A stretch of 64,000 bases of DNA from Cupriavidus plantarum (GCF_905397285.1 NZ_CAJPUX010000001.1:1240001-1304000); one strand, 5' to 3'; shown: positions 42,247-51,346, counted from the stretch's first letter. Notes: generated from the letters alone by a model not told the origin. A program made the numbers and translations.

Positions 42247-43785
42247 ATGATGGCGAGAGCAGCAGCGGATGTGGCAAGGGATGTGGCAGGGGATGTGGCA
42301 GGGGGGGCGGCGCGACATGTCTGTCGCTGGGCGGTGCTCCCCGCGTGTGTGATGCTCTGGGGATGTCCCGAACAGATCGGTCCGAACGCACCCAGCGACA
42401 AGGCGGGCACGCAGACCAGCCATACGGTGGGAACGAAAGGCGCCACCACACCGGGCAATGCGACGACGTCGGGGGGCACGTCGGCGGGCACGTCGGCCGG
42501 CACGTCTGTCGAGCAGCCAGCGGGGGATCTGGCCACGGAGAATCCGGTGCCCAAGCCCGATGGCGACGACAAGGCGGCCGTCGTCTATCGTGGAACGCTG
42601 TCGTTCGGCGGTACCGTCGTGGTGGCGCTGAACCAGCCCGAGGCGGGCATGGCCACGATCCGCTTCGACGATTCGGACTTTGGCCTGCAGGGTGCCATCG
42701 TCGGCAGCGTACGCGTGGCGCCGGGACGCGGCGAGCAGCTTGTCACGGCGATCGCCGCGGCGGGTGGCGATCCGCCGCCGGACGAGGTCATCGCGGCGCT
42801 GCCGCGCATCAAGGTGCGCATCGGGATTCGCGATGGGATCCTCCGGGGCGATATCGAGGGGTTGCCCAATGTCGCGCTGATGCGCGGGGGCGAGCCACGC
42901 GGCATCATGAAGACGCGACATCCGGGATCGCCGCAACTGGCCGGACTGATCCATGCGGTACGTAGCGACACCGCGCCGCCGCTCGCAAGTCTCGCGGGCA
43001 CCTACACCTACATGATGGAAGGGGCGAAGTATCCGGACAAGTTTCATGCACCGCTGATCGGCTCTCAGGTCGCGCAGGTCGGTCAGTTGCGCATCGATAG
43101 CGATGGCATGTTCCGGGCTTGTCCGAACCAGGTCTATGCCGACGCCTGCGAGTCGGCCGGTGGCAACGATACCGTCACGGCCGCGGCGTTGCGGCTTGCG
43201 GATCAGACCCGCTATCCCGGACAGTTCGAGTTGTGGGACGAGGGCATGGCCATCGGCCGCATTTTCGCGCAGGAGATCGATGGCAAATGGCATCTGCGCA
43301 TGTGGCAGCACCAACCCGTGGCGGCCGATACCGTCAAGCGCGCGACATGGGTCATGCAATCCGGCGCGAACGCGTTGCGGCCCGGCTATATGGACGGCGC
43401 GTGGGAATGCCGGGAGCCGGGGCTTGATGCCGAGGCGCGGACGCTCAATCCCCCCCCGCTGGACGGCGCGATCCTCCCCATGAAGATGGTGGCGAAGGGC
43501 ACAGTGCTCGCGAACGACGAAATGGTGCCGGCGGAGATCGCGGACCTGACTTTTGATGCGGGATTCATCGCCGACGGTGCGTCCAGGCCGGCATCGTTGC
43601 CGGGGGTCGTGCATGTGTCCTGGATGCAGGCGCCGACGCCGGTCGGTGTCGCCGACCCGCGCCAGCAGGTGATATTGCCCATCGACGAGCAGACCTTTGT
43701 CTATCTGCGCGAACCCGACGCCGCTGAAGATTCCGCAGTGTGGGGGCGGTGTGGCCGGTGGTTAAACAAGCGGCCCGGCCGGTGA
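42247..43785 (+). CDS. unknown lipoprotein, first of a tandem paralogous pair
   Basis: A 512-residue protein. The signal is unusual: residues 1-25 contain a DVAxDVAGDVAGG repeat (12-base repeats in DNA) before a short hydrophobic core WAVLPACVMLWGC, with the probable lipid-bearing Cys40. A Thr/Gly/Ser-rich linker with GTSAGTSAGTS follows to about residue 105. The folded part begins with GTLSFGGTVVVALNQP and later has AGLIHA, ADQTRYPGQFELW and WECREPG. The same blocks in the same order occur in the next gene. Conserved cysteines (CPNQVYADAC, WEC, GRCGR) suggest disulphides. I recognise no family. The 3' end overlaps the ORF upstream of the next gene's start; true spacing is 26 bases. Confidence 0.7.
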   Translation: MMARAAADVARDVAGDVAGGAARHVCRWAVLPACVMLWGCPEQIGPNAPSDKAGTQTSHTVGTKGATTPGNATTSGGTSAGTSAGTSVEQPAGDLATENPVPKPDGDDKAAVVYRGTLSFGGTVVVALNQPEAGMATIRFDDSDFGLQGAIVGSVRVAPGRGEQLVTAIAAAGGDPPPDEVIAALPRIKVRIGIRDGILRGDIEGLPNVALMRGGEPRGIMKTRHPGSPQLAGLIHAVRSDTAPPLASLAGTYTYMMEGAKYPDKFHAPLIGSQVAQVGQLRIDSDGMFRACPNQVYADACESAGGNDTVTAAALRLADQTRYPGQFELWDEGMAIGRIFAQEIDGKWHLRMWQHQPVAADTVKRATWVMQSGANALRPGYMDGAWECREPGLDAEARTLNPPPLDGAILPMKMVAKGTVLANDEMVPAEIADLTFDAGFIADGASRPASLPGVVHVSWMQAPTPVGVADPRQQVILPIDEQTFVYLREPDAAEDSAVWGRCGRWLNKRPGR

Positions 43786-43811
43786 GGCCGGTCGTCACGG
43801 AGTGCGGAGTC

Positions 43812-45077
43812 ATGGATATTGCACGGGCCGGTGGTCCCCTTCTTGTCGTCGTCTGCGGTCTGCTCGCGGGTTGTCCGCAAGAGGACGCGGCGAAGTCCGC
43901 CGACGCATCGTCTTCCTCGCGGCCGGCGTCAACGTCAACGTCAGCGTCGTCGGCAAAGCCGTATCTCGGCATGATGTCGATCGGTGGCACCATCGGGGTA
44001 ACACTGGACGCGCCCGACCCCGGCCGCATCACGCTTGCGTTCCAGGATTCGCCGTTCGGCCTCCATGGCAGCCTCGTCGGCAATTACGTGCCGGACGAGG
44101 ACCGCTATGTCGTCACGAGTCTCGCCGCGAACGCCGCCGATCCGCCGCCCGCCCATCTGCTGTCGCGGCTCGGCGAACTGCAGATGAGCTTTTACCTCGA
44201 GGACGAGCGGCTCGATGGTGACATTGCGCATCTCCCGTCGTCTCCGCTGCCGGGTGCACCGCCGCTTGCGGGGCTGATCCATGCCACCAGCCGGCGGACC
44301 CTGCCGGCCCTTGCGTCCATTGCGGGCGAGTATGCGTTCATGGTGACGGGAGCCCTCCATGTGGAAGGCAGTCCGTTCCCGGTGCATGGCAGTAACTCGG
44401 CAACGGCCGGGTACGCGAGGATCACGCCGGATGGCACGCTCCACGTCTGCCTCAACCAGGATGGCGAAGCCGGTTGCACGGGCGCGGCGTCCGATGCATC
44501 CGCACCCGTTGCCAGGCTGGAGGTGGCGGACCAGACCCGCTATCCGGGCGTGTTCGAGGTCCGCGCCGAAGGCGAGCTGGCGGGTCGGATGTTCGCGTCG
44601 CGCGCCGGCGATGCGTGGACGCTTGCCATCGACCAGCAGCAGTCGCTCGGCGACAAGCGCGAGCTGGCCGCGTGGGTGCTGCACAGCACGAAGCCTCTGA
44701 AGGAAGATGTTCTGTCGGGCAACTGGTCCTGCCGCCAGCCCGCCGTGAATTTTCCGCTGTTGACCACCACGGCCCTTGCCGGTGGGATGGACAGCCATAC
44801 GCTCTGGATCGATGGCGACACGATCGCCGGGGGACGGGTGCCTGGCGCGGGCAGCAATCTTTCGCTGAATGCGGCATTCGGGGTTTTCAGCGAGACCAGG
44901 CCCGCGTCCGTCAACGGGCTGGCCCACGTGCAGTGGTTCGATCCACCGATGCGGCCCGATGGCGAACGGATCCGGGAACAGGTGCTGATGCCCATCAGCG
45001 GCCGACATATGGTTTACCTGAGCGAAATGCGCAAGGATCTCGACAGCGTGGTGTGGGGGGCGTGTCTTCGGGTATGA
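43812..45077 (+). CDS. unknown lipoprotein, second of a tandem paralogous pair
   Basis: A 421-residue lipoprotein with a clean signal (ARAGGPLLVVVCGLLAGC, Cys18 or so) and a Ser/Thr/Ala-rich linker. The core parallels the preceding protein: MSIGGTIGVTLDAP, SPFGLHGSLVGN, LAGLIHATS, LNQDGEAGC, ADQTRYPGVFEV, LAAWVLHS, WSCRQP and a final VWGACLRV. It lacks the N-terminal DVA repeat. The ATG at 43812 is supported by GTGCGGAG upstream. Both genes probably form an operon. The fold and function are unknown; the repeated beta-rich blocks suggest a binding or envelope-structural role. Confidence 0.7.
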   Translation: MDIARAGGPLLVVVCGLLAGCPQEDAAKSADASSSSRPASTSTSASSAKPYLGMMSIGGTIGVTLDAPDPGRITLAFQDSPFGLHGSLVGNYVPDEDRYVVTSLAANAADPPPAHLLSRLGELQMSFYLEDERLDGDIAHLPSSPLPGAPPLAGLIHATSRRTLPALASIAGEYAFMVTGALHVEGSPFPVHGSNSATAGYARITPDGTLHVCLNQDGEAGCTGAASDASAPVARLEVADQTRYPGVFEVRAEGELAGRMFASRAGDAWTLAIDQQQSLGDKRELAAWVLHSTKPLKEDVLSGNWSCRQPAVNFPLLTTTALAGGMDSHTLWIDGDTIAGGRVPGAGSNLSLNAAFGVFSETRPASVNGLAHVQWFDPPMRPDGERIREQVLMPISGRHMVYLSEMRKDLDSVVWGACLRV

Positions 45078-45127
45078 GCGGCCGGTTGCGTTTCGTCACC
45101 GTTGGCGCCAAGTGAATCTTCCGGGAC

Positions 45128-45169
45128 CTGACGCAGATCAAGGCGCGCCCACATTGCCGCCTGTAGCAT
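45128..45169 (+). promoter_or_regulatory. candidate FNR/Anr-type class II promoter
   Basis: CTGAC-GCAG-ATCAA (45128-45141) resembles the TTGAT-N4-ATCAA consensus of FNR/Anr proteins with two mismatches in the left half. TAGCAT at 45164-45169 is a -10-like hexamer. If transcription starts at G45176 the site is centred at -41.5 and the hexamer at -12 to -7, the spacing of FNR-activated class II promoters. No -35 element is visible, as expected for an activator-dependent promoter. Confidence 0.5.
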
Positions 45170-45175
45170 CGACCC

Positions 45176-45271
45176 GGTCATGGAGATGCGGGGGCGCTCT
45201 CCATGGCTTGTCTACCCGTTTCCACATGGAAACTTGGCCCGCGGCATGTAAATGCCGCGGGCTATTTTTTT
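45176..45271 (+). ncRNA. predicted structured small RNA with its own promoter and terminator
   Basis: The predicted transcript of about 95 bases folds into three hairpins: CATGGAGA/TCTCCATG (45179-45205) with a G-rich 11-base loop; GTTTCC/GGAAAC with loop ACAT (45218-45233); and the terminator stem (45237-45262). The 12-base linker GCTTGTCTACCC between the first two is single-stranded. No start codon with a Shine-Dalgarno site and no credible reading frame is present. The CTCTCCAT stretch could pair with GGAG-type ribosome sites. Function and family are not recognised. Confidence 0.5.
45237..45271 (+). terminator. strong intrinsic terminator of the predicted RNA
   Basis: GCCCGCGGCAT and ATGCCGCGGGC make an 11-pair stem around GTAA, followed by TATTTTTTT. 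Confidence 0.88.
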
Positions 45272-45332
45272 GCCGGTATGTGCATATTGCCGCCTGTTCT
45301 TATGCGGAAAACGTGCAAGGTTCGATGAAACC

Positions 45333-45340
45333 ATTCGTTC
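45333..45340 (+). promoter_or_regulatory. ATTCGTTC motif upstream of sbp
   Basis: The octamer ATTCGTTC occurs 98 bases before sbp and again 76 bases before cysT (51339-51346), the two transcript heads of the sulfate system. It may be part of a CysB-type site; the exact binding rule cannot be derived from two copies. Confidence 0.3.
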
Positions 45341-45437
45341 CGTTCAGATGGCCCCATCGGTAGTCTCTATTCCTGACACATTGAACAACCAGGCGCCACG
45401 CGCCGTTTCACGACATTTTCAGACGGGAGCACTACAG

Positions 45438-46445
45438 ATGATTCGCAAGCTGGCCATCGGCCTCGCCGCCTTCGCCGCGATCGGCGCCGCCCAGACCGCC
45501 TCGGCCAACACCACGCTGCTCAACGTGTCGTACGACCCGACGCGCGAGCTTTACGTGGACGTCAATGCGGCCTTCGCCAAGGCCTGGAAAGCGCAGGGCG
45601 GCGATGCCGTCACGATTCGTCAGTCGCACGGCGGCTCGGGCAAGCAGGCGCGCTCCGTGATCGATGGCCTGGACGCCGACGTGGTCACGCTGGCGCTCGG
45701 CTACGACATCGACGCGATTGCCGAGAAGGGCTTGCTCAAGGCCGACTGGCAGAAGCGTCTGCCGCACAACGCCTCGCCTTACACCTCGACCATCGTGTTC
45801 CTGGTGCGCAAGGGCAATCCGAAGCAGATCAAGGACTGGAATGACCTGGTCAAGCCGGGCGTGCAGGTGATTACGCCGAACCCGAAGACGTCGGGCGGCG
45901 CGCGCTGGAACTACCTCGCCGCGTGGGGTTACGCGCAGCGCCAGCCGGGCGGCAATGACGCGAAGGCCAAGGAATTCGTGAGCGCGCTGCTCAAGAACGT
46001 GCCGGTTCTGGACTCGGGCGCGCGCGGCGCGACGACGACGTTCGTCGAGCGCGGCCTGGGCGATGTGCTGATCGCCTGGGAGAACGAAGCGATCCTGGCC
46101 GTGAAGGAGCTGGGTCCGGACAAGTTCGACATCGTGGTCCCGTCGGTCTCGATCCTGGCCGAACCGCCGGTCGCCGTGGTCGACAAGGTGGTGGACAAGA
46201 AGGGCACGCGCAAGGCAGCGGAAGCGTACCTCCAGTTCCTGTACACGGATGAGGGCCAGGAGATCGCCGCGAAGAATTACTACCGCCCGATTTCGGAGAA
46301 GATCGCCGCGAAGTACGCGTCCAACTTCCCGAAGGTCAAGCTGTTCACGATCGACGAAGCGTTCGGCGGCTGGCAGAAGGCCCAGAAGGCGCACTTCGCG
46401 GACGGCGGCTCGTTCGACCAGATCTATCAGCCGGGCAAGCGTTGA
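45438..46445 (+). CDS. sbp: periplasmic sulfate-binding protein
   Basis: A 335-residue substrate-binding protein for the CysTWA importer. Residues 1-23 are a Sec signal ([23 protein letters not shown]). The mature protein starts [15 protein letters not shown], a typical sulfate-binding start; [34 protein letters not shown] and [10 protein letters not shown] are the ligand-cradle segments. GGGAG precedes the ATG at 45438. Its permease genes lie 6 kb away behind the ssu genes, so the system is split. Confidence 0.96.
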   Translation: MIRKLAIGLAAFAAIGAAQTASANTTLLNVSYDPTRELYVDVNAAFAKAWKAQGGDAVTIRQSHGGSGKQARSVIDGLDADVVTLALGYDIDAIAEKGLLKADWQKRLPHNASPYTSTIVFLVRKGNPKQIKDWNDLVKPGVQVITPNPKTSGGARWNYLAAWGYAQRQPGGNDAKAKEFVSALLKNVPVLDSGARGATTTFVERGLGDVLIAWENEAILAVKELGPDKFDIVVPSVSILAEPPVAVVDKVVDKKGTRKAAEAYLQFLYTDEGQEIAAKNYYRPISEKIAAKYASNFPKVKLFTIDEAFGGWQKAQKAHFADGGSFDQIYQPGKR

Positions 46446-46610
46446 TGCGTTGACCCGGGCGAGGGGGAGCGACCCCTCGTCCGGTGCCGGTTTCCCATTT
46501 TTCCCGCTCCATGCATGTCGCCGTTTTCGGGCGACAGGGGAGCGTTCGCGCCTTCTTTCGCGCGCAGTCCGCATCGTCCGAATAGTCCGTCCGATCAAGA
46601 GGTACCGTTC

Positions 46611-47777
46611 ATGCAAGTCTTCTGGTTCATCCCCACCCATGGCGACAGCCGCTACCTCGGCACCTCGGAGGGCGCGCGCGAAGTCAATTTCGATTACCTG
46701 AAGCAGATCGCAACCGCGGCCGATACGCTTGGCTATGAAGGCGTGCTGATTCCGACGGGCCGCTCTTGCGAGGACCCGTGGGTAGCCGCCTCGGCGCTGG
46801 CCGCCGTCACGCGCAACCTGAAGTTCCTCGTGGCCGTGCGCCCTGGCCTGATGACGCCGACGCTGGCCGCGCGCATGGCCGCCACGTTCGATCGCATCTC
46901 GGGCGGCCGCCTGCTGGTCAATCTCGTGACCGGTGGCGATGTCGCCGAGCTCGAAGGCGATGGGCTGTTCCTCGATCATGCGGAACGCTACGAGGCGTCA
47001 TCCGAATTCATCCGCGTCTGGCGCGACGTGCTGGCCGCGAGCCATGACAGCGGCGAGATCAGTTTTGAAGGGAAGCACATCAACGTGAAGGGCGCGCGGG
47101 TCCTGTATCCGCCGCTGCAGCGTCCGCATCCGCCCGTGTACTTCGGCGGATCGTCGGCGGCCGCGCACGACCTGGCGGCCGAGCAGGTGGAAGCGTACCT
47201 GACGTGGGGCGAGCCGCCCGCCGAGGTGGCGAAGAAGATCGCCGACGTGCGCGAACGCGCCGCAAAGCTCGGGCGCACCGTGCGCTTCGGTATCCGGCTC
47301 CACGTTATTGTGCGCGAAACCGACGCCGCCGCATGGGCCGCGGCGGACGACCTGATCAGCCGCCTTGACGACGAGACCGTGGCGCGCGCCCAGGCCGTGT
47401 TCGCGAAGATGGACTCCGAGGGCCAGCGCCGCATGGCCGCGCTGCACGCGGGCGGCAAGAACGCCCGCACGCGCGAGGCGCTGGAGATCAGTCCGAACCT
47501 GTGGGCGGGCGTTGGCCTTGTGCGCGGCGGCGCGGGCACGGCGCTCGTGGGCGACCCGAAGACCGTGGCGGCGCGCATGGAAGAGTATGCGTCCCTCGGC
47601 ATCGACACGTTCATCCTGTCCGGCTATCCGCACCTCGAGGAAGCCTATCGTTTCGCCGAACTGGTGTTCCCGCTGCTGCCGCGCAACGTGCGCGAGAAGC
47701 TGCCGGGACAGGTCCTGTCGGGACCGTTTGGCGAAGTCATGGCGACCGGCATCGTGCCGCGCGCCGCGCAGAGCTGA
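46611..47777 (+). CDS. ssuD: FMNH2-dependent alkanesulfonate monooxygenase
   Basis: A 388-residue luciferase-fold enzyme that releases sulfite from alkanesulfonates using FMNH2 and O2. [17 protein letters not shown] at the start, [31 protein letters not shown] and [18 protein letters not shown] are standard SsuD signatures. The FMN reductase SsuE is not adjacent; the FMN reductase at 9322 is distant and of a different type. The ssuC gene follows after 13 bases. Confidence 0.97.
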   Translation: MQVFWFIPTHGDSRYLGTSEGAREVNFDYLKQIATAADTLGYEGVLIPTGRSCEDPWVAASALAAVTRNLKFLVAVRPGLMTPTLAARMAATFDRISGGRLLVNLVTGGDVAELEGDGLFLDHAERYEASSEFIRVWRDVLAASHDSGEISFEGKHINVKGARVLYPPLQRPHPPVYFGGSSAAAHDLAAEQVEAYLTWGEPPAEVAKKIADVRERAAKLGRTVRFGIRLHVIVRETDAAAWAAADDLISRLDDETVARAQAVFAKMDSEGQRRMAALHAGGKNARTREALEISPNLWAGVGLVRGGAGTALVGDPKTVAARMEEYASLGIDTFILSGYPHLEEAYRFAELVFPLLPRNVREKLPGQVLSGPFGEVMATGIVPRAAQS

Positions 47778-47790
47778 AGGAGGGCACGCC

Positions 47791-48597
47791 ATGTCCGCAC
47801 CGCTACTTCCCGACGCCCGCAAGGTTCCCAATGCGGGCGCGCTCCGCGCGATCGCGCCGTGGATCGTTCCCGTGCTGCTGATCGTGGCCTGGCAGGCCGC
47901 GTCGCAGCTGGGGTGGTTGTCCAACCGCGTGCTGCCTGCCCCCCTGGCCGTGGTCGAGGCCGCATGGGGATTGGCCGTCTCGGGCGAACTCTGGCGCCAT
48001 GTGTGGGTGAGCACGTGGCGCGCGCTGATCGGACTTGCCGTTGGCGGCGGTCTTGGCCTCGTGCTCGGGCTGCTGACGGGGACGTTCCGCACGGCGGCCA
48101 CGCTGCTGGACAGCACGCTGCAGATGATCCGGAACATCCCGACGCTCGCGCTGATTCCGCTTGTCATTCTCTGGTTCGGCATCGACGAGACCGCGAAGCT
48201 GTTCCTGGTCGCGCTCGGCGTGTTCTTTCCGGTTTATCTCAATACGTACCACGGCATTCGCGCCGTCGATCCGGCGCTCGTCGAGATGGCGCGCAGCTAT
48301 GGCTTGTCCGGCTGGCGCCTGTATCGCGAGGTGATCCTGCCGGGAGCGCTGCCGAACATCCTCGTCGGCGTGCGGTTTTCGCTCGGCCTGATGTGGGTGA
48401 TCCTGATCGTGGCGGAGACGATTTCCGCGCAATCGGGCATCGGCTACATGACCATGAACGCGCGTGAGTTCCTGCAGACCGATGTCGTGCTGGTCGGCAT
48501 TCTGCTGTACGCGCTGCTCGGCAAGCTGGCCGACGTGCTGTCCCGCGCGCTCGAACGTTACTGGCTGCGCTGGCATCCGGGTTACCAGGCATCCTGA
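47791..48597 (+). CDS. ssuC: aliphatic sulfonate ABC transporter permease
   Basis: A 268-residue inner-membrane permease with about six helices. The EAA loop that couples to the ATPase reads [26 protein letters not shown] near residues 165-190. It belongs to the SsuC/TauC/NrtB group; the neighbours SsuD and SsuB fix the assignment. AAGGAGGGC precedes the ATG at 47791. A dedicated SsuA binding protein is not encoded next to it. Confidence 0.94.
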   Translation: MSAPLLPDARKVPNAGALRAIAPWIVPVLLIVAWQAASQLGWLSNRVLPAPLAVVEAAWGLAVSGELWRHVWVSTWRALIGLAVGGGLGLVLGLLTGTFRTAATLLDSTLQMIRNIPTLALIPLVILWFGIDETAKLFLVALGVFFPVYLNTYHGIRAVDPALVEMARSYGLSGWRLYREVILPGALPNILVGVRFSLGLMWVILIVAETISAQSGIGYMTMNAREFLQTDVVLVGILLYALLGKLADVLSRALERYWLRWHPGYQAS

Positions 48598-48611
48598 GCA
48601 GGAGTTATCGC

Positions 48612-49517
48612 ATGCAAAGTCATCCCCTCGAAGCGGCTGCCGTCGCCTATGTGGACGCCACCCTGCGTCGGCAGACCGCGGACGATCTGACGCATCCCAC
48701 GCATCCGAATGCCCATGCCCGTGCGAATGCGCAGGGCGGCGTGGCGCTGCATGTGCAGCAGGTCGTCAAGCGCTACAACGGCCGCGAGGTGCTGCATGGC
48801 ATCGAGCTGCAGACGAAGCCGGGCGAGTTCGTCGCGATCGTCGGCCGCAGCGGTTGCGGCAAGAGCACGCTGCTGCGCCTCGTGGCGGGTCTGGAAGGCA
48901 GCGACGATGGTGCCATCACGTTCGACGGAAAAAACGGCCGCGCGCAGCGCGAGGACATCCGCGTGATGTTCCAGGACGCGCGGCTGCTGCCGTGGAAGCG
49001 CGTGCTGGACAACGTCGCGCTCGGCCTGTCGAAGGAGCGCGTGGCCGATGCCGCGCAGGTGCTGGCGCAGGTGGGTCTTGCGGAACGCGCGCAGGAGTGG
49101 CCCGCGCGTCTTTCGGGCGGCCAGCGGCAGCGCGTGGCGCTCGCGCGCGCGCTCGTGCATCACCCTCGGCTGCTGTTGCTCGACGAACCGCTGGGCGCGC
49201 TCGACGCGCTGACGCGCATCGAGATGCAGGGGCTGATCGAATCGCTGTGGCGCCGCCTCGGTTTCACCGCGCTGCTCGTGACGCATGACGTGTCGGAGGC
49301 GATTGCGCTGGCCGACCGCGTTGTGCTGATCGAGGACGGCCGCATCGCGCTGGACGAACGCGTGGATCTGCCACGGCCGCGGCAACGCGGGTCGGTGGCG
49401 TTCGCGCAGCTGGAAGAGCGCGTGCTGCGCCGGGTGATGCAGCACGAAGGCAGTGAAGAAGTCGTCGTCGAGGTGCCGCGGGTGCGGCATTTCGATTCGG
49501 TGGGCTGGGCGGTCTGA
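48612..49517 (+). CDS. ssuB: aliphatic sulfonate ABC transporter ATPase
   Basis: A 301-residue ABC ATPase. Walker [10 protein letters not shown] is near residues 78-86, the ABC signature LSGGQRQR near 165-172 and Walker [13 protein letters not shown] near 190-201. [21 protein letters not shown] is the Q-loop typical of the nitrate/sulfonate/taurine group. It has about 40 extra residues at the N-terminus and a longer C-terminus than E. coli SsuB. It lies 14 bases after ssuC. Confidence 0.94.
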   Translation: MQSHPLEAAAVAYVDATLRRQTADDLTHPTHPNAHARANAQGGVALHVQQVVKRYNGREVLHGIELQTKPGEFVAIVGRSGCGKSTLLRLVAGLEGSDDGAITFDGKNGRAQREDIRVMFQDARLLPWKRVLDNVALGLSKERVADAAQVLAQVGLAERAQEWPARLSGGQRQRVALARALVHHPRLLLLDEPLGALDALTRIEMQGLIESLWRRLGFTALLVTHDVSEAIALADRVVLIEDGRIALDERVDLPRPRQRGSVAFAQLEERVLRRVMQHEGSEEVVVEVPRVRHFDSVGWAV

Positions 49518-49565
49518 TATGACACCCGGCAAACGTGAACAGGTCTTTCCCAAGGAGCTTCTATC

Positions 49566-49781
49566 ATGAGCATTCAGGCCATCAACGTACGTAATCAGTT
49601 TCGTGGCAAGGTCGCCAACATCATCGAAGGTCCGGTCGTATCGGAGGTCGATGTGGAGACGCCGGCGGGCATCGTGACCTCGGTCATCACCACGCGATCC
49701 ATCCGCGATCTCGGCCTCGTGAAGGGCAGCGAGGTCGTGGCGCTGGTCAAGGCGACCGAGGTGTCGCTGGCCAAGCTCTAA
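49566..49781 (+). CDS. ssuF: single TOBE-domain (molbindin-like) protein
   Basis: A 71-residue protein made of one TOBE domain, MSIQAINVRNQFRGKVANI to LVKATEVSLAKL, the fold that binds oxyanions such as molybdate in small hexamers. A similar gene, ssuF, closes the ssu cluster of Pseudomonas putida and is needed for sulfonate use there; the symbol is given on that analogy. AAGGAG precedes the ATG. It is 48 bases after ssuB. Confidence 0.88.
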   Translation: MSIQAINVRNQFRGKVANIIEGPVVSEVDVETPAGIVTSVITTRSIRDLGLVKGSEVVALVKATEVSLAKL

Positions 49782-49792
49782 GGGGTTCGAGC

Positions 49793-50635
49793 ATGCCCGA
49801 CGCACTCGACCGCTATCTGGAAACGTTGCCCCGGGGTCCCGTCGCGGGGCGTGAGCTGTGGCGCGATGCGAGTGGCCAGGTCCAGGGCCAGTATTTCAAC
49901 TGTTCGCTGACCAGCGTGTTCGAGCCCCTCGTCACGCTGGCGGACCGCAGCGTGGTCGCGCACGAGGGCGCGATCCATACCTACGCCGAGGACGGCGTGG
50001 GACTCGCTGCATGGAAACTCTTCGCGATGGCGGCGGACGATGCCTCCCTGGTATCGCTGGACCGCCTGTCGCGGCTCGTGCACGCCATCAATTATTTCGC
50101 CGGCCCGGCGGACAAGGATGGCGGGCACAAGCTGGTGCTGAACGTGCATAACCGGCTGCTCGCGGCCGTGGCGGATGACCATGGCGCCGCGTTCCGGCGC
50201 GCGCTGCAATCGCTGGGCCTGCCGCTCGAACGGTTCGTCATTCAGGTGCCGGCAAGCGCCAACGACGATCTGCCGCTGCTGCTCCACGTCGTCGGCAACT
50301 ACCGCCGCAACGGGTTTGCCGTGAGCCTGCAGGCATCGGATCCGGCCGAGGCGGGCGCGCTGATGGCGCACGCGCTGCCGGACTGGCTCAAGCTGGACAT
50401 GCGACGCACGTGGACGGACCGGCAACTGTCGGGCCTGCGCGCGAGCGCCGCCAACGCGGGCGTGACGCTGATCGGCCGCCGCCTGCAGGATGAACTTGCC
50501 GTGGAACGGTTGCAGGCCGCGGGCATCGCGCTGGGGCAGGGCATTGCCGCGGGCGAGGCCGTGTCGGCACGAGACTTGCACGCAAGATCGGCCGCCGCGC
50601 CCGCCCCCTCCGCAACGTCAAAGGAGCCCGCATGA
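49793..50635 (+). CDS. degenerate EAL-domain protein
   Basis: A 280-residue protein with an EAL-type fold. The position of the EAL signature reads VVAHEGAIHTY, so Leu is replaced and the catalytic region is altered; later metal-binding motifs of active c-di-GMP phosphodiesterases (DDFGTG-type, ExxE) are not evident. LPDWLKLDMR resembles the DxxKID strand. It therefore probably binds partners or nucleotide without hydrolysing it. It follows the TOBE gene by 11 bases and overlaps the next gene by four (ATGA), so it belongs to the sulfonate operon. Confidence 0.72.
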   Translation: MPDALDRYLETLPRGPVAGRELWRDASGQVQGQYFNCSLTSVFEPLVTLADRSVVAHEGAIHTYAEDGVGLAAWKLFAMAADDASLVSLDRLSRLVHAINYFAGPADKDGGHKLVLNVHNRLLAAVADDHGAAFRRALQSLGLPLERFVIQVPASANDDLPLLLHVVGNYRRNGFAVSLQASDPAEAGALMAHALPDWLKLDMRRTWTDRQLSGLRASAANAGVTLIGRRLQDELAVERLQAAGIALGQGIAAGEAVSARDLHARSAAAPAPSATSKEPA

Positions 50636-51315
50636 GTGCATCGACTCCCTCCGGGAACGCCCCTGTCGCCACGCCGCCAGCCGCCGTGGCGCCGCTCGCG
50701 GTGCCGCGCGGGCTGCAGATCCTTACGGTGCCAGGACTGCACGGCAGCGGCCCCGCGCACTGGCAGTCGCGCTGGGAGGCGCGGCATCCGGACTGGCAGC
50801 GCATCGAGCAACACGACTGGTCCAGGCCTAGCCTGCCGCTCTGGTCGGAACGCGTGTCGGAGGGCGTGATGCGCGCACGGCGCGTCGCGCGGGGCGGGGC
50901 GGTGCTCGTCGCGCACAGTTTTGGGTGTCTGGCCACGCTACGCCAGGCCGCGCTCGATCCGGTCGGGATTGCGGGCGCGCTGCTCGTCGCGCCGGCCGAT
51001 CCGGACAAGTTCGGCGTCGGGGCCTTGCTGCCGACCTGGAAGCTGCCGTTTCCGACCATCCTGATCGCCAGCCGCGACGACCCCTGGATGGTGCAACGCA
51101 CGGCGTTCAGCTGGGGCGCCCTGTGGGGCAGCGAACTCGTGGACGCGGGCACGGCCGGGCATATCAATGCGGACTCGGGCCTGGGCGAATGGCCCGACGG
51201 AATGGGCTATCTCGCCACTTTGTTGCAGCGGATCGCGTTACAAGATCTGCAGAGCGATGTTTCAGGCACCTGGGAGTCGAGCGTCGAGCTCGGTTGCACG
51301 ACGCTTTATATCTAA
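50632..51315 (+). CDS. alpha/beta hydrolase of the RBBP9/YdeN family
   Basis: A 227-residue serine hydrolase. After a Pro/Ala-rich head, the core begins LTVPGLHGSGPAHWQSRWEARHPDW, the YdeN/RBBP9 signature; the nucleophile Ser is in VAHSFGCLA; SRDDPWM and GHINADSGLGEW give the acid and His of the triad. The substrate is unknown. It overlaps the EAL gene by four bases. Similar hydrolases are often found near sulfur-assimilation genes in beta-proteobacteria, as far as I recall. Confidence 0.88.
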   Translation: MSASTPSGNAPVATPPAAVAPLAVPRGLQILTVPGLHGSGPAHWQSRWEARHPDWQRIEQHDWSRPSLPLWSERVSEGVMRARRVARGGAVLVAHSFGCLATLRQAALDPVGIAGALLVAPADPDKFGVGALLPTWKLPFPTILIASRDDPWMVQRTAFSWGALWGSELVDAGTAGHINADSGLGEWPDGMGYLATLLQRIALQDLQSDVSGTWESSVELGCTTLYI

Positions 51316-51338
51316 AGCGTCTAAAGACATGCGCAAAT

Positions 51339-51346
51339 ATTCGTTC
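51339..51346 (+). promoter_or_regulatory. ATTCGTTC motif and AT-rich promoter zone before cysT
   Basis: An AT-rich region from 51300 to 51370 (TATATCTAAAG, CAAATATTCGTTCTTTTTATAAGG) stands out in this GC-rich DNA and contains the same octamer as upstream of sbp. It is the likely CysB-controlled promoter of cysTWAB. Confidence 0.35.

Larger units (their letters stand above)
45078..45437. other. 360-base gap holding a putative regulatory RNA and the sbp promoter region
   Basis: Contents in order: a candidate FNR-type site and -10 box (45128-45169), a predicted short RNA (45176-45271) ending in a strong terminator, and an AT-richer stretch (45272-45437) upstream of the sulfate-binding protein gene that holds an ATTCGTTC motif (45333-45340) also found before cysT. 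Confidence 0.6.
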
